A stretch of 20,449 bases of DNA, taken from positions 1 to 20,449 of the forward strand of contig DLLA01000066.1 of the NCBI GenBank assembly GCA_002479035.1, in the 5' to 3' direction. Shown piece by piece: positions 1 to 7,892 of the stretch (positions within the stretch are counted from its first letter, which is position 1; the number at the start of each line of letters is the position of its first letter). The notes below the pieces were generated by a model that was not told the origin of the DNA, searched no databases, and saw only the letters and a list, made by a program, of their open reading frames with translations. Both the position numbers and the translations under genes were made by a program. This stretch comes from Bacteroidales bacterium UBA7574. Lineage in GTDB: Bacteria; Bacteroidota; Bacteroidia; Bacteroidales; Paludibacteraceae.

Positions 1-739
1 TTGCATTGTTAGACAGCCTCTTTTTACCACCTCTGCCGACAAACTCATCTCCCAATTGTCTTTCTCACACCTCGTCGAAATTATGACAATAGATGACCCT
101 ACGGCACGTTTCTTTTACGAAACGGAATGTATGAGGTGTTGTTGGAGCGTCAAAGAACTCCGCCGACAAATATCCACAAACCTCTATTTCCGCGCAGGCA
201 TCAGTAAAAATCCTCAAACCTTGTTGCAACGCACACAAATAAACCGCCAACCCACACTCTCCATCAAAGACCCTTTCGCTTTTGAGTTCCTTGAACTTCG
301 ACCCGAAGCCTTCACCGAGAACGATTTGGAAAACGCACTCATTTCACATCTGCAAGAGTTTCTGCTCGAAATGGGTAAAGGTTTCTGTTTCGAGGCAAGG
401 CAAAAACGGATGATTATTGATGACGAATACTACTTTGCAGACCTTGTCTTCTATAACCGCATCTTGCATTGTAATGTTATCATCGAACTTAAGGACGACG
501 AGTTCCGCCATGCAGACCTTAGCCAACTCAATGCCTATGTCTCCTATTTCAAAGAGAACGAAATGAACGCAGGTGACAATCCGCCTATTGGCATCTTGCT
601 CTGCACACGCAAAGGAGAAAAAATGGTCGAGTATGCCCTTGCAGGTATGGATAATAATCTGTTTGTCTCCACCTATATGCTTTCACTCCCCGACAAAAAG
701 ACACTCCAAGACTTTCTCCTGCGTGAAATTCAACAATAG
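1..739 (+). CDS. DUF1016/YhcG-family PD-(D/E)XK nuclease, 5' partial
   Basis: The reading frame is open from base 2 to the TAG at 737-739, so the gene begins upstream of the window; the TTG at 56 is internal. Two family regions are visible. The first is the end of the N-terminal DUF1016 part (S-F-S-H-L-V-E-I, then F-Y-E-T-E-C and W-S-V-K-E-L-R-R-Q-I). The second is the C-terminal nuclease-like domain, with F-C-F-E-A-R-Q, A-D-L-V-F-Y and I-I-E-L-K. Counting from the codon at 56, the likely catalytic residues are D129, E144 and K146. Members of this family are predicted DNA-processing nucleases, often found next to restriction-modification or mobile genes; the exact role is not established. The 3' neighbour is a non-coding repeat array, and I see no terminator. 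The family call is firm; the biological role is not. Confidence 0.85.
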   Translation, partial: CIVRQPLFTTSADKLISQLSFSHLVEIMTIDDPTARFFYETECMRCCWSVKELRRQISTNLYFRAGISKNPQTLLQRTQINRQPTLSIKDPFAFEFLELRPEAFTENDLENALISHLQEFLLEMGKGFCFEARQKRMIIDDEYYFADLVFYNRILHCNVIIELKDDEFRHADLSQLNAYVSYFKENEMNAGDNPPIGILLCTRKGEKMVEYALAGMDNNLFVSTYMLSLPDKKTLQDFLLREIQQ

Positions 740-805
740 CCCTATACACGTGGTTCTTATTAGTTGTTGTCAGTTGTTGGCTAAGTGGTTCTTTGGACTC
801 CGTGC

Positions 806-1470
806 CCCGATAATGCTATTCATGGTCCATTTATGGATAATTATATGTTTATCAGTGTTTTAATGGTCTATAATGGCATTTAATGGCACCATGTCAGATA
901 ATGTATTAACGGTCCATTAACGGCGATTGGCGGAGAACCATCACCTGATAATGCAATTTATGGTCCATTTATGGATAATTATATGTTTATCAGTGTTTTA
1001 ATGGGTCTTTGATGGCATTTAATGGAGCCATGTCAGATAATGTATTAACGGTCTATTAATGGCAATTAGCGGAGGACTATCACCCGATAATGCTATTTAT
1101 GGTCCATTCTTGGATAATTATATGTTTATCAGTGTTTTAATGGTTCTTTAGTGGTAATTAATGGAGCCATGTCCGTAATGCATTAACGGTCCATTAATGG
1201 CAATTGGCGGAGAACTGTGTCCGATAATGCAACGGAGCATATCGTCATCGGGGAATTAATGGCAAATTCGCGGGGAATTATATGTTACTTCTGTTTTTAA
1301 CAATGGGTCTTTAATGGTATTTAATGGAGCCATGTCCGATAATGCATTAACGGTCAATTAACGGCGATTGGCGGAGATCGTCATCAGGGAATTAATGGCA
1401 AATTCGCGGGTAATTATATGTTACTCTGCTTTTAATGGGGGAGGCAACGGCAATTAGTGCCCGATATTGC
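806..1470. repeat. Tandem intergenic repeat array, ~137-bp unit, about 4.8 copies
   Basis: The 766 bp between the nuclease gene and 1506 hold no convincing gene but a tandem array. The landmark GATAATGC occurs at 809, 947, 1086 and 1223, giving periods of 138, 139 and 137. A degenerate fifth unit follows: the ATCGTCATC segment at 1241 recurs at 1377, a 136-bp step. Units 1-3 are very similar; units 4-5 share a different left part. Each unit contains a diverged half-repeat, since GATAATG is followed by a GGTCCATT palindrome twice per unit, about 88 bp apart. Short palindromes recur (TCCATTTATGGA, CCATTAATGG, and GATAA/TTATC around TTATATGT). Every unit carries TAATTATATGTT. There are no unique spacers, so it is not a CRISPR array. 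Function unknown. Confidence 0.9.
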
Positions 1471-1497
1471 ATACATTGTAAATTTAGTGTAACTTTG
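1467..1497 (+). promoter_or_regulatory. Bacteroidetes-type promoter for the TPR/HTH regulator
   Basis: TTG at 1467-1469, a 20-nt spacer and TAACTTTG at 1490-1497 match the sigma-ABfr consensus. Transcription would start near 1503-1505, almost at the ATG at 1506, so the mRNA may be leaderless. Confidence 0.7.
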
Positions 1498-1505
1498 TAG
1501 GCAAA

Positions 1506-3038
1506 ATGAGAATTAGGGCAACATATTTACTGCTGTGGCTATTGCTTGTGGGGCAGATGGCAATGACGGCTTGCACGTCCTCCACGATGCAAGTTCGGGA
1601 AGCAGAGCGCACCATCGCCATCGCAGACAGTATGGATGCGGAGCACCAACTATATTCCGACACGGCAGCACTCCATGCTGCTATCCGCACGCTCGACAGA
1701 CCCTTGTTCCGCCACCTCCACCGCAACACCCTCGCTGCGGCATACTACTATATGGGGCGCAACCTGAGTGCCGGCAATGCCATCCCCGATGCTGCCGAGT
1801 GTTACATTGCCTGCGACCGTCTGCACCCCGATGACCCCATCCGCCGCGGACGAATAAACGCCTGCATGGCATATATCTGCAGCCAACAATGTGAGGACAC
1901 ATTGGCTCTCATTTTCAACAAACGTGCCATAAAGGCATTCCAAGAAGGCGGCAGCGAATGGTACTATGCCTATAGTCTCCTTTCCTTATGTGAAAATTAT
2001 AGTAACATCGGCAAATTTCATATTGCCGACAGCCTGTGGCAAGAAGCACGATTGTTCCGGTTAGATAGCATGTATGAGGCATACACGTTGGAAACACGGG
2101 GCTTCTGTTTCTACGAACAGCAACAATATGACTCCGCATTAACTTATTATCTGCAAGTTGCAGACTTTCCTATTGACAATGAATATAGGTGTTATAATTA
2201 TCTGAAGATTGTACAGATTTATGAGAGCATGGATAAAATTGTCTTGGCATATCCTTATGCCGAATACATTGTGTCCCACTCGCAAACACCTAACTTTTGC
2301 AAAAACGCATACTATACACTCATCAATAAAGCAAAGCACGCAAACAACGCAGAACTCACAGCAGTGTACTCGTACCGACGTCAGGACTACAGCAATATGC
2401 TCACCACTCAATGCGAAGGATATGCTCAAGCCGTAGTGAAATTGCAAGCCTACATCGCCACACCACACCCGTTCCGACCATGGAAGATATGGCTCGCAAT
2501 CGCGTTGACATGTTGTATCATACTATCAGGCATTGTGTATCTCTCACATCGGTACCGAAAACTGGGGCTAAAACAGAAAGATATACAGTTGCAGGAAAAG
2601 GATACCCTCCTACGGCAGCAGGCGCAGTCACTACAGTACTGCCACAATACCATTCAAGAACTGAGCGAAACCATCAGCACAGACCGTAGTGCCGAAGTCA
2701 AAGAGCATATTGCATACCTGCAATCGCTATACCCGCACCCCGAAAGGAGTTGGCTGGATTATGAGATACTCCGAAATGCAGTGAGCCCCGCCTTACTCTG
2801 CTTTTGCAACAGGCTGCAGCAGATGCAATTGTCCGAGAAGGAAATCACACTATGTGTTTACACCTTGCTTTATGACAAAGCCACCCTCAGTCAGTTGGCG
2901 GATTATCTGTGTTATTCGCCAAGTAGCATCCGCACGGTCAAGCAACGGGTAGCCAAGAAATTGGGACTTGATAATGCCACAAGCCTCTATCAATTTCTGC
3001 TTGATTTGGCGGTTCTTGGTACCGCAACAAGGCTCTAA
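1506..3038 (+). CDS. Membrane-anchored TPR protein with C-terminal HTH (LuxR-like) domain
   Basis: The 510-residue product starts with a signal sequence and a possible lipobox (M-T-A-C23). A helical TPR-like region follows (about 60-310), with alternating Y/A-rich helices. A membrane segment lies near 327-348, then a charged coiled coil (about 350-388). The C-terminal region (about 440-500) contains L-S-E-K-E-I-T-L-C-V-Y-T and Y-S-P-S-S-I-R-T-V-K-Q-R-V-A-K-K-L-G-L, a LuxR/sigma-region-4-like HTH. Such Bacteroidales proteins are thought to sense something outside the inner membrane and act on DNA inside; that role is inferred. It stands alone between the repeat array and a strong terminator, just upstream of the secretion operon, which is a plausible target. 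A lipid anchor plus a membrane helix is unusual, so the N-terminus may instead be a plain cleaved signal peptide. Confidence 0.8.
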   Translation: MRIRATYLLLWLLLVGQMAMTACTSSTMQVREAERTIAIADSMDAEHQLYSDTAALHAAIRTLDRPLFRHLHRNTLAAAYYYMGRNLSAGNAIPDAAECYIACDRLHPDDPIRRGRINACMAYICSQQCEDTLALIFNKRAIKAFQEGGSEWYYAYSLLSLCENYSNIGKFHIADSLWQEARLFRLDSMYEAYTLETRGFCFYEQQQYDSALTYYLQVADFPIDNEYRCYNYLKIVQIYESMDKIVLAYPYAEYIVSHSQTPNFCKNAYYTLINKAKHANNAELTAVYSYRRQDYSNMLTTQCEGYAQAVVKLQAYIATPHPFRPWKIWLAIALTCCIILSGIVYLSHRYRKLGLKQKDIQLQEKDTLLRQQAQSLQYCHNTIQELSETISTDRSAEVKEHIAYLQSLYPHPERSWLDYEILRNAVSPALLCFCNRLQQMQLSEKEITLCVYTLLYDKATLSQLADYLCYSPSSIRTVKQRVAKKLGLDNATSLYQFLLDLAVLGTATRL

Positions 3039-3060
3039 AAGTGAAATTGTCCACATGGTA

Positions 3061-3100
3061 AAAATGCAATTCGCTGATAAACAACGAATTGCATTTTTTA
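3061..3100 (+). terminator. Strong intrinsic terminator after the TPR/HTH gene
   Basis: AAAATGCAATTCG (3061-3073) pairs perfectly with CGAATTGCATTTT (3085-3097) around an 11-nt loop, and the T-run continues to 3099. It lies 23 bp after the stop codon and separates the regulator from the following operon. Confidence 0.85.
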
Positions 3101-3118
3101 TTTGTCCACATACTTTTC

Positions 3119-3149
3119 TTGGTGTATATAGCGGAAAGCAGTACCTTTG
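3119..3149 (+). promoter_or_regulatory. Promoter of the secretion operon (3209-7363)
   Basis: TTG at 3119-3121, a 20-nt spacer and TACCTTTG at 3142-3149. The predicted start near 3156 leaves a leader of about 53 nt before the ATG at 3209. Confidence 0.75.
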
Positions 3150-3158
3150 CACCCGGAA

Positions 3159-3181
3159 TTCGGACGTAATGTGTGTCCGAA
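3159..3181 (+). promoter_or_regulatory. 5'-UTR hairpin of the secretion operon
   Basis: TTCGGAC (3159-3165) and GTCCGAA (3175-3181) form a perfect 7-bp stem with a 9-nt loop, at the very 5' end of the predicted transcript. There is no T-run, so it is more likely an mRNA-stability or regulatory element than a terminator. It could also be an operator at DNA level. Confidence 0.5.
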
Positions 3182-3208
3182 ATAGTGTAAACTTATAACA
3201 TCAAAGAA

Positions 3209-3589
3209 ATGAAGAAAAAAGTACTGCTCTTCGCCATTTGCCTGTTGGGCATTGGCTACGTCTCGGCTCAGTGGAGCATTCGGGAAACAGAAATCATTTT
3301 GACCGAAGTTATCGTCTTTGGTCCGATGGACGACAGCAAGGACAACAAAGGAGGTTGTCCTCCAGATCCGCGTCAATTCCGTGCTACACAAGATGGCACC
3401 ACTATCACCGCAGGCGCAGACACGGACGCGCTCGCACACGTCACGGTGCGCGACCAAGCCACCGGCACCACCGTTGCCGACCAAGACTTCTTCGGCGTGA
3501 CGGCCTTCTCGGTACCCGCCAACGGCTCCTACACCATTCGTATTCAATCCGCAGGCACTGCCGTAGAGGGATATTTCACCACCAAGTAA
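3209..3589 (+). CDS. Small secreted beta-rich protein, possibly DUF3244-like
   Basis: The 126-residue product begins with a clear signal peptide (K-K-K, then L-L-F-A-I-C-L-L-G-I-G-Y), probably cleaved after V-S-A or V-S-A-Q. The mature part is about 105 residues. It holds an acidic segment with a single Cys (D-D-S-K-D-N-K-G-G-C), and its C-terminal half has alternating beta-strand patterns ending in S-Y-T-I-R-I-Q-S-A-G-T-A-V-E-G-Y-F. That ending resembles the short secreted DUF3244-type proteins of Bacteroidales, but I cannot confirm membership. It is the first gene after the operon promoter and lies 27 bp before the fibre-like gene, so co-expression with the protease is likely. Function unknown. 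Confidence 0.75.
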   Translation: MKKKVLLFAICLLGIGYVSAQWSIRETEIILTEVIVFGPMDDSKDNKGGCPPDPRQFRATQDGTTITAGADTDALAHVTVRDQATGTTVADQDFFGVTAFSVPANGSYTIRIQSAGTAVEGYFTTK

Positions 3590-3616
3590 TATCAACCATA
3601 TCATTATTACATATTT

Positions 3617-5023
3617 ATGAAGAAATTTTTATTCTCTATGGCGTGTCTCGCCATATTAAGCAGCCATTCATTGTTTGCTACCAATGTATCACAAGTCGTA
3701 TATGCAGAAGACCGCATGAGTGGCGAACTGAAAGTATCATCTGCCGATTTTGATGGCACAGACCATTTTTGGCAAATCACACTGCCAAACGACAAACGCA
3801 TCAAAGTGACACGTATCAATAGCACACACTTCAAGCGCACAGGTAGCAATCATGTGTTATTGTTAGTAAACGAAAACATTGACCTTATAACGGATGAAAA
3901 TACCGCTTTCAAGAAGGGTATCTATGTGGATACTATAAGCGATGCCTCTAATCTTACTTTGGTTATTCAAGGTTTTACGCAAGACTATGCCTTTGTTCCC
4001 AAAGACCCTGCCATCACTATTCGTTTCGCCGTAATAGATGAATATCCGTCTTCGGAAACTATTTATTTCAATGGTGATGTAGAAGTTGTATCGGGTGCGT
4101 TCTATACATCAGGATACCAAGAGTATATGGGAACAAAAGTAACGGCAGTTCTTGGCGATGACTACAACCAGTACACTTGTTTCGGTTCTCCGCGAGGAGG
4201 TATGATACGCGGTAGCAACGAAGGATACCTTATTTTAGGTGGCAATCCCAATGGTTATGGCAATCACAATGTCTATATCAATCGCTATACCCCGAATGCC
4301 AATGTGATTATGACCGCAAGTTCGGGTAAAGTGGGAATAGGAGTGGATGCCCCAAAAGAGAAACTGCATATCGCAGGTGCCATCCGTGGTACAGGTACGG
4401 CAGGACAACTGATGATTCGCACGGATAGTGGCTATGTATATGTTGGTCCTACCACCAAATCTACTATGAACTTTAATACTAATCTCAGTCGCTATGTATT
4501 CGACAAACCGATATTTAATAATTCTGGTGCCTTTAGTGCAAATAACAGCAATCTTACACTACAGACGAACTTTACACCGCGCCTAACCATCCTCAGAAAT
4601 AATGGTTATGTAGGCATTGGCACGTCTAATCCTGCTTATCGCTTGGATGTGAGTGGCACGATGCGTGCTTCTCAAATCATTGCCACGACAAAAGTGGGTA
4701 TTGGTACCACGTCACCAAGTTATATGTTGGATGTAAATGGCACCATCCGTGCTAATGAGATAATTGTCAATTCTGGTTCAGCAGACTTTGTGTTTGCAGA
4801 TGATTACAACCTACGCTCTTTAAGTGAAGTGCAGCAGTTTATCCAAGAGCACAAGCACTTGCCCGAAATTCAATCTGCGGAACAAATGGAGAAAAATGGT
4901 GTAAGCGTCAATGAATTGCAAATCCAACTTCTTCAAAAGATAGAAGAACTGACGCTTTATCTTATCCAACAAGAGCAGACTATCCAAAACTTGCAACAGC
5001 AAGTAGAACAACTAAAGAAATAA
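3617..5023 (+). CDS. Secreted fibre-like protein with VGIG repeats and C-terminal coiled coil
   Basis: The 468-residue product has a signal peptide ending near S-L-F-A (residue 21). The first half has no recognised motif. Three copies of a V-G-I-G-(T/V)-x-x-P-x-x-(K/R/M)-L-(D/H) unit start at residues 239, 332 and 360; the last two are 28 residues apart. The C-terminus has D-Y-N-L-R-S-L-S-E-V, then H-K-H-L-P-E-I, then a Leu/Gln-rich coiled coil to the last residue. This arrangement is common in Bacteroidetes surface and tail-fibre-like proteins, where the end resembles an S74-type chaperone or trimerisation module; no S74 cleavage residues can be confirmed. It probably forms a trimeric surface fibre or adhesin. 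It lies 27 bp after the previous gene and 4 bp before the next. Confidence 0.75.
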   Translation: MKKFLFSMACLAILSSHSLFATNVSQVVYAEDRMSGELKVSSADFDGTDHFWQITLPNDKRIKVTRINSTHFKRTGSNHVLLLVNENIDLITDENTAFKKGIYVDTISDASNLTLVIQGFTQDYAFVPKDPAITIRFAVIDEYPSSETIYFNGDVEVVSGAFYTSGYQEYMGTKVTAVLGDDYNQYTCFGSPRGGMIRGSNEGYLILGGNPNGYGNHNVYINRYTPNANVIMTASSGKVGIGVDAPKEKLHIAGAIRGTGTAGQLMIRTDSGYVYVGPTTKSTMNFNTNLSRYVFDKPIFNNSGAFSANNSNLTLQTNFTPRLTILRNNGYVGIGTSNPAYRLDVSGTMRASQIIATTKVGIGTTSPSYMLDVNGTIRANEIIVNSGSADFVFADDYNLRSLSEVQQFIQEHKHLPEIQSAEQMEKNGVSVNELQIQLLQKIEELTLYLIQQEQTIQNLQQQVEQLKK

Positions 5024-5027
5024 AGAT

Positions 5028-5681
5028 ATGAAACGATTTGTTTTGTTTATTATGCTTTGCGTAGTACTTTGTACAAGTTGCAAACACGAGGATTTAATAG
5101 CCAATAATCCATCAGGAGGAACTATATATTTTTTCCAACTGCAAGATGATAGTTTTTTGAACAAGGTTCTTGTCAACACAAGTGGTGTTATTGGACACCA
5201 CTACATATATGGGACGAAATACAAAATATCATTATGTCCAAAATTAACCCCTAAAACTCCGATCTTTGGAGAAGGAGTTAGTAACGCAAATACAAGTTAT
5301 CTCATCGGAGAGGATTATACTATAGATGAACTTATTTCAGCCGATAGCCGATTTGTGGCACTCAAAGATGGTTATTATCTCTGTTATCCGTATGCGTGCA
5401 TTGAGCAATATGCCCAGTTCTTAGATGTGGAATGGAGAGAATTCTATTCTGTGGATCCTGATACAGTACACATTTATGATGCTACGACACCTTACCGTAA
5501 GCGTTTCTGTATCGGAGAAAAGGCATTGGTAAAATTAACGGGGAAATCCACTTTGCATTTTCATGGTCGGTCTAAAGAGCAAATAACCATCGAAGATGTT
5601 ATTCAAGCCTTAAATACCATAATTGAAAATGGTGAAATAGAAAAGTATTGTCATTCTACTTACTCCAAATCATTATTATGA
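5028..5681 (+). CDS. Lipoprotein of unknown function coupled to the C10 protease
   Basis: The 217-residue product has a lipoprotein signal peptide with C-T-S-C18, followed by K-H-E-D. I recognise no domain. The mature part is mixed alpha/beta, with many aromatic residues (Y-Y-L-C-Y-P-Y). Its stop codon overlaps the protease start (ATGA, 5678-5681), and it begins only 4 bp after the fibre-like gene, so it is translationally linked to both. Some Bacteroides C10 proteases are known to be encoded beside small lipoprotein inhibitors of the staphostatin type. This protein is larger and I see no such fold, so an inhibitor, chaperone or anchoring role is only an inference from context. The gene is AT-rich compared with those after 10 kb. 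Confidence 0.75.
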   Translation: MKRFVLFIMLCVVLCTSCKHEDLIANNPSGGTIYFFQLQDDSFLNKVLVNTSGVIGHHYIYGTKYKISLCPKLTPKTPIFGEGVSNANTSYLIGEDYTIDELISADSRFVALKDGYYLCYPYACIEQYAQFLDVEWREFYSVDPDTVHIYDATTPYRKRFCIGEKALVKLTGKSTLHFHGRSKEQITIEDVIQALNTIIENGEIEKYCHSTYSKSLL

Positions 5682-7363
5682 AAAGATATACATATATCAT
5701 AATCTTTTTGTTCTTAAGCCTCACTTTAGTAGCACAAGAGTATTCCATAGATGAATTGTACGATAAAGCGTGTCTATTCTTTGCACAATCAAATTCTATG
5801 CAACAGGAGTTGGGCATACAAAATGCAGTTTCCGTTCCTGTGGATATCTCCTCATTGGAAGCCATTGAGAGACATGGCATAAGTTATATGTACGTGGCAA
5901 ATCGGGCGGATTCAATGGGTTGGGTCATTTTATCTAATGAAAGGCAATATACTTCAATAATAGGGCACTCCAATTATGGCAGTTTCTCTTATTCCGAAGA
6001 TTTACCACCTGCATTATTGCTGATTTTAGAGAAACACATGAATGCAATAGACTCGACACGGTTATATGGTGCCAAGAATGTATCCCCGCAGATTTCTCCA
6101 TCATCAGGTATATTTCAAACCAAGTGCTTTTTAGGAACTACTAGTTGGGACCAATCAGGTAACAGAAATGGCGATGATGCAGATTGCGCCAAAGTGTACA
6201 ATAAGTACATGCCAACATTATTTTCTATGTGCTCTACCTCGTGTAATAAACCAACAGCAGGATGCGGAGCAATTGCAGTAGCACAAGTAATGCGCTATTG
6301 GCGATGGCCGGATTACGTAGATGTAGCCGAGAAAGTTATTATGGGGGTAGGATATGGGACTATTCGTAGTTGGTTCGATTGGGATGCAATGGTTGATACC
6401 TTGGCAAACAACATTCCGATATATAATGTTGACGCTGTTGCAGGATTGATTAGAGATGCTGCTAATGGATTGTTAACTTACTATACAGATTGTTTGGGTT
6501 CTGCAGTGGGGAAAACGCGTATTGCCAGAAATATACAAGAAAATCTGCTTTATACGTCTAAACTCTATGATGCAGATGATGTAAATTCTGATAGTCTTTT
6601 ACGCGCTGAAATTGACGCTAAACGCCCTGTTATCGTTCAAGCATGGGATGGCCTTAGTGCACATACATTTGTAGTGGACGGATATCAAATCTATCCATAT
6701 TCAGGAGGAGAAGTTATGTATTCTGTAAACTTTGGATGGGGTGGGAGTATGAATAATTATTATGACCTTGATTTCAACGGATATGATAGTGGACAATCAT
6801 TTGTAACGTTGCACCCCGATTGCTCAAAACGTCAAGGAATTGTTTCTATAGATACAGCAGTAACTATTTCTAACGATGCTGTCCGTACCTACTATTCAAG
6901 TACGAATGTTAATGTCTGCACAAGAAGCAATAATGTCATAGTACAACGCGAAGGGCATTTAACAATCAAAGCCGGTCAGCAGATTGTGTTGAAACCCGGA
7001 TTTCATGCTAAACAGGGAAGCCATGTATTACTAACTATAGCCAATCCCTGCGATGACGCTAAAATACCGGGAGATAAGTCTTCGAGACATTCTTTAGCCA
7101 AAAATGCAGAAACATCTGACAATACAACAGAGCCAACGTGGGAAGCAAATGCTGCAGATATATGTACCATCGGTAGCAATAATCTAATGGATACAGATAA
7201 TACCACCATTGACCATATTGTATTATATAATGCCAGCGGACAATTGCTCCAAATCATCTATGGTAATGACGGAAAACTTTCCGACCTGCCTTGCGGTCTC
7301 TATATTCTGCAAAAGCACATGACCGATGGCAGTGTGGTATCAGAAACAATTGCAAAGTGTTGA
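5678..7363 (+). CDS. C10-family (streptopain/interpain-type) cysteine protease with T9SS-like C-terminal domain
   Basis: I start at the ATG at 5678 (561 residues), because it gives a clean signal peptide (M-K-R-Y to L-V-A-Q) and overlaps the previous stop by ATGA. An upstream in-frame TTG at 5648 would spoil the signal peptide. Residues 20-145 look like a C10 propeptide (G-W-V-I-L-S-N-E). The catalytic domain begins near T-T-S-W157-D-Q. It contains the catalytic Cys196 (T-A-G-C-G-A-I-A-V-A-Q-V-M), His329 (A-H-T-F-V-V-D-G-Y) and the N-F-G-W-G-G motif, so it looks active. After about residue 420 comes a beta region with G-Q-Q-I-V-L-K-P-G-F-H-A. The last 50 residues (from 511) have I-V-L-Y-N-A-S-G-Q-L-L and L-P-C-G-L-Y-I, as in type IX secretion sorting domains. 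It is probably exported to the cell surface or medium to degrade proteins. Confidence 0.9.
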   Translation: MKRYTYIIIFLFLSLTLVAQEYSIDELYDKACLFFAQSNSMQQELGIQNAVSVPVDISSLEAIERHGISYMYVANRADSMGWVILSNERQYTSIIGHSNYGSFSYSEDLPPALLLILEKHMNAIDSTRLYGAKNVSPQISPSSGIFQTKCFLGTTSWDQSGNRNGDDADCAKVYNKYMPTLFSMCSTSCNKPTAGCGAIAVAQVMRYWRWPDYVDVAEKVIMGVGYGTIRSWFDWDAMVDTLANNIPIYNVDAVAGLIRDAANGLLTYYTDCLGSAVGKTRIARNIQENLLYTSKLYDADDVNSDSLLRAEIDAKRPVIVQAWDGLSAHTFVVDGYQIYPYSGGEVMYSVNFGWGGSMNNYYDLDFNGYDSGQSFVTLHPDCSKRQGIVSIDTAVTISNDAVRTYYSSTNVNVCTRSNNVIVQREGHLTIKAGQQIVLKPGFHAKQGSHVLLTIANPCDDAKIPGDKSSRHSLAKNAETSDNTTEPTWEANAADICTIGSNNLMDTDNTTIDHIVLYNASGQLLQIIYGNDGKLSDLPCGLYILQKHMTDGSVVSETIAKC

Positions 7364-7467
7364 CAAAGTATGTCCTTTGTAGCCAAACTCACTCTCTCCA
7401 ATAGGTATAGAGGTTATGCTGTGGGTGTAAGCCAGTATCTGCATTGATAAGACTTACACATGGTTCG

Positions 7468-7509
7468 TAATCGCTACGTGCAAATGATTGGCGCGTAGCG
7501 ATTATTTTT
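7468..7509 (+). terminator. Intrinsic terminator of the secretion operon
   Basis: TAATCGCTACG (7468-7478) and CGTAGCGATTA (7494-7504) form a perfect 11-bp stem with a 15-nt loop, followed by TTTTT. A weaker hairpin, GTGTAAG/CTTACAC (7425-7431, 7453-7459), lies just upstream between the protease stop and this terminator. Confidence 0.85.
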
Positions 7510-7546
7510 ACTGCGTTTTTGATTATACCAACCTCGAAAAATGCTG

Positions 7547-7554
7547 TAATTTTG
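7547..7554 (+). promoter_or_regulatory. Probable -7 element for the XRE regulator gene
   Basis: TAATTTTG matches TAnnTTTG and lies 14 bp before the ATG at 7569. The nearest upstream TTG (7519-7521) has a 25-nt spacer, which is too long, so the -33 element is poor. This may be a weak or activated promoter. Confidence 0.5.
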
Positions 7555-7568
7555 CAGCCGAAATCATA

Positions 7569-7892
7569 ATGACAAACAATATGAAATCAAACTTCAATGA
7601 GTGCGCTATTCGCGCCATCAAACAACTGCGTATCGCCCGCGGAATCAAACAAACCGCGCTATCTGAGGTTATCGGGTGTAGTGAATGTGGGTGGTCACGT
7701 ATCGAACGGGGAGAACGCCCGCTGACGCTTCCCGAACTGGATAGTCTTGCCGACTATTTCAGTGTATCTCTGGCAGACCTGTTAGGCACAGGCGTGGATG
7801 ATACGCAGGACCACACTCTCACGTTTCTTCTCACCATTCATCGCGTGGCACCTTGTCAAGTGCAATCGCTGTCTTGTCAGTCCGACTTATGA
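7569..7892 (+). CDS. XRE-family HTH transcriptional regulator
   Basis: The product from ATG 7569 is 107 residues. A start at 7488 is open, but it lies inside the terminator and upstream of the promoter, so I reject it. Residues 14-72 form a Cro/C1-type HTH: R-A-I-K-Q-L-R-I-A-R-G-I-K-Q-T-A-L-S, then S-R-I-E-R-G-E-R-P-L-T and L-A-D-Y-F-S-V-S-L-A-D-L-L. The tail after about residue 75 has no recognised domain. The gene shares an ATGA overlap (7889-7892) with the next gene, so both proteins are probably made together. Such pairs occur in toxin-antitoxin modules, mobile elements and small regulatory circuits; nothing here decides between them. Autoregulation at the promoter is likely for this family but no operator is obvious. 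Confidence 0.85.
   Translation: MTNNMKSNFNECAIRAIKQLRIARGIKQTALSEVIGCSECGWSRIERGERPLTLPELDSLADYFSVSLADLLGTGVDDTQDHTLTFLLTIHRVAPCQVQSLSCQSDL

Noticed and set aside
806..1470. CRISPR array or coding repeat protein
   Set aside because: The whole 137-bp unit is repeated with no unique spacers, and no frame stays open through it.
3098..3604. 168-codon minus-strand frame
   Set aside because: It covers the terminator, promoter and signal-peptide gene on the other strand and has no recognisable features.
7488..7568. N-terminal extension of the XRE regulator
   Set aside because: It begins within the terminator stem and lies upstream of the predicted promoter; the ATG at 7569 fits better.
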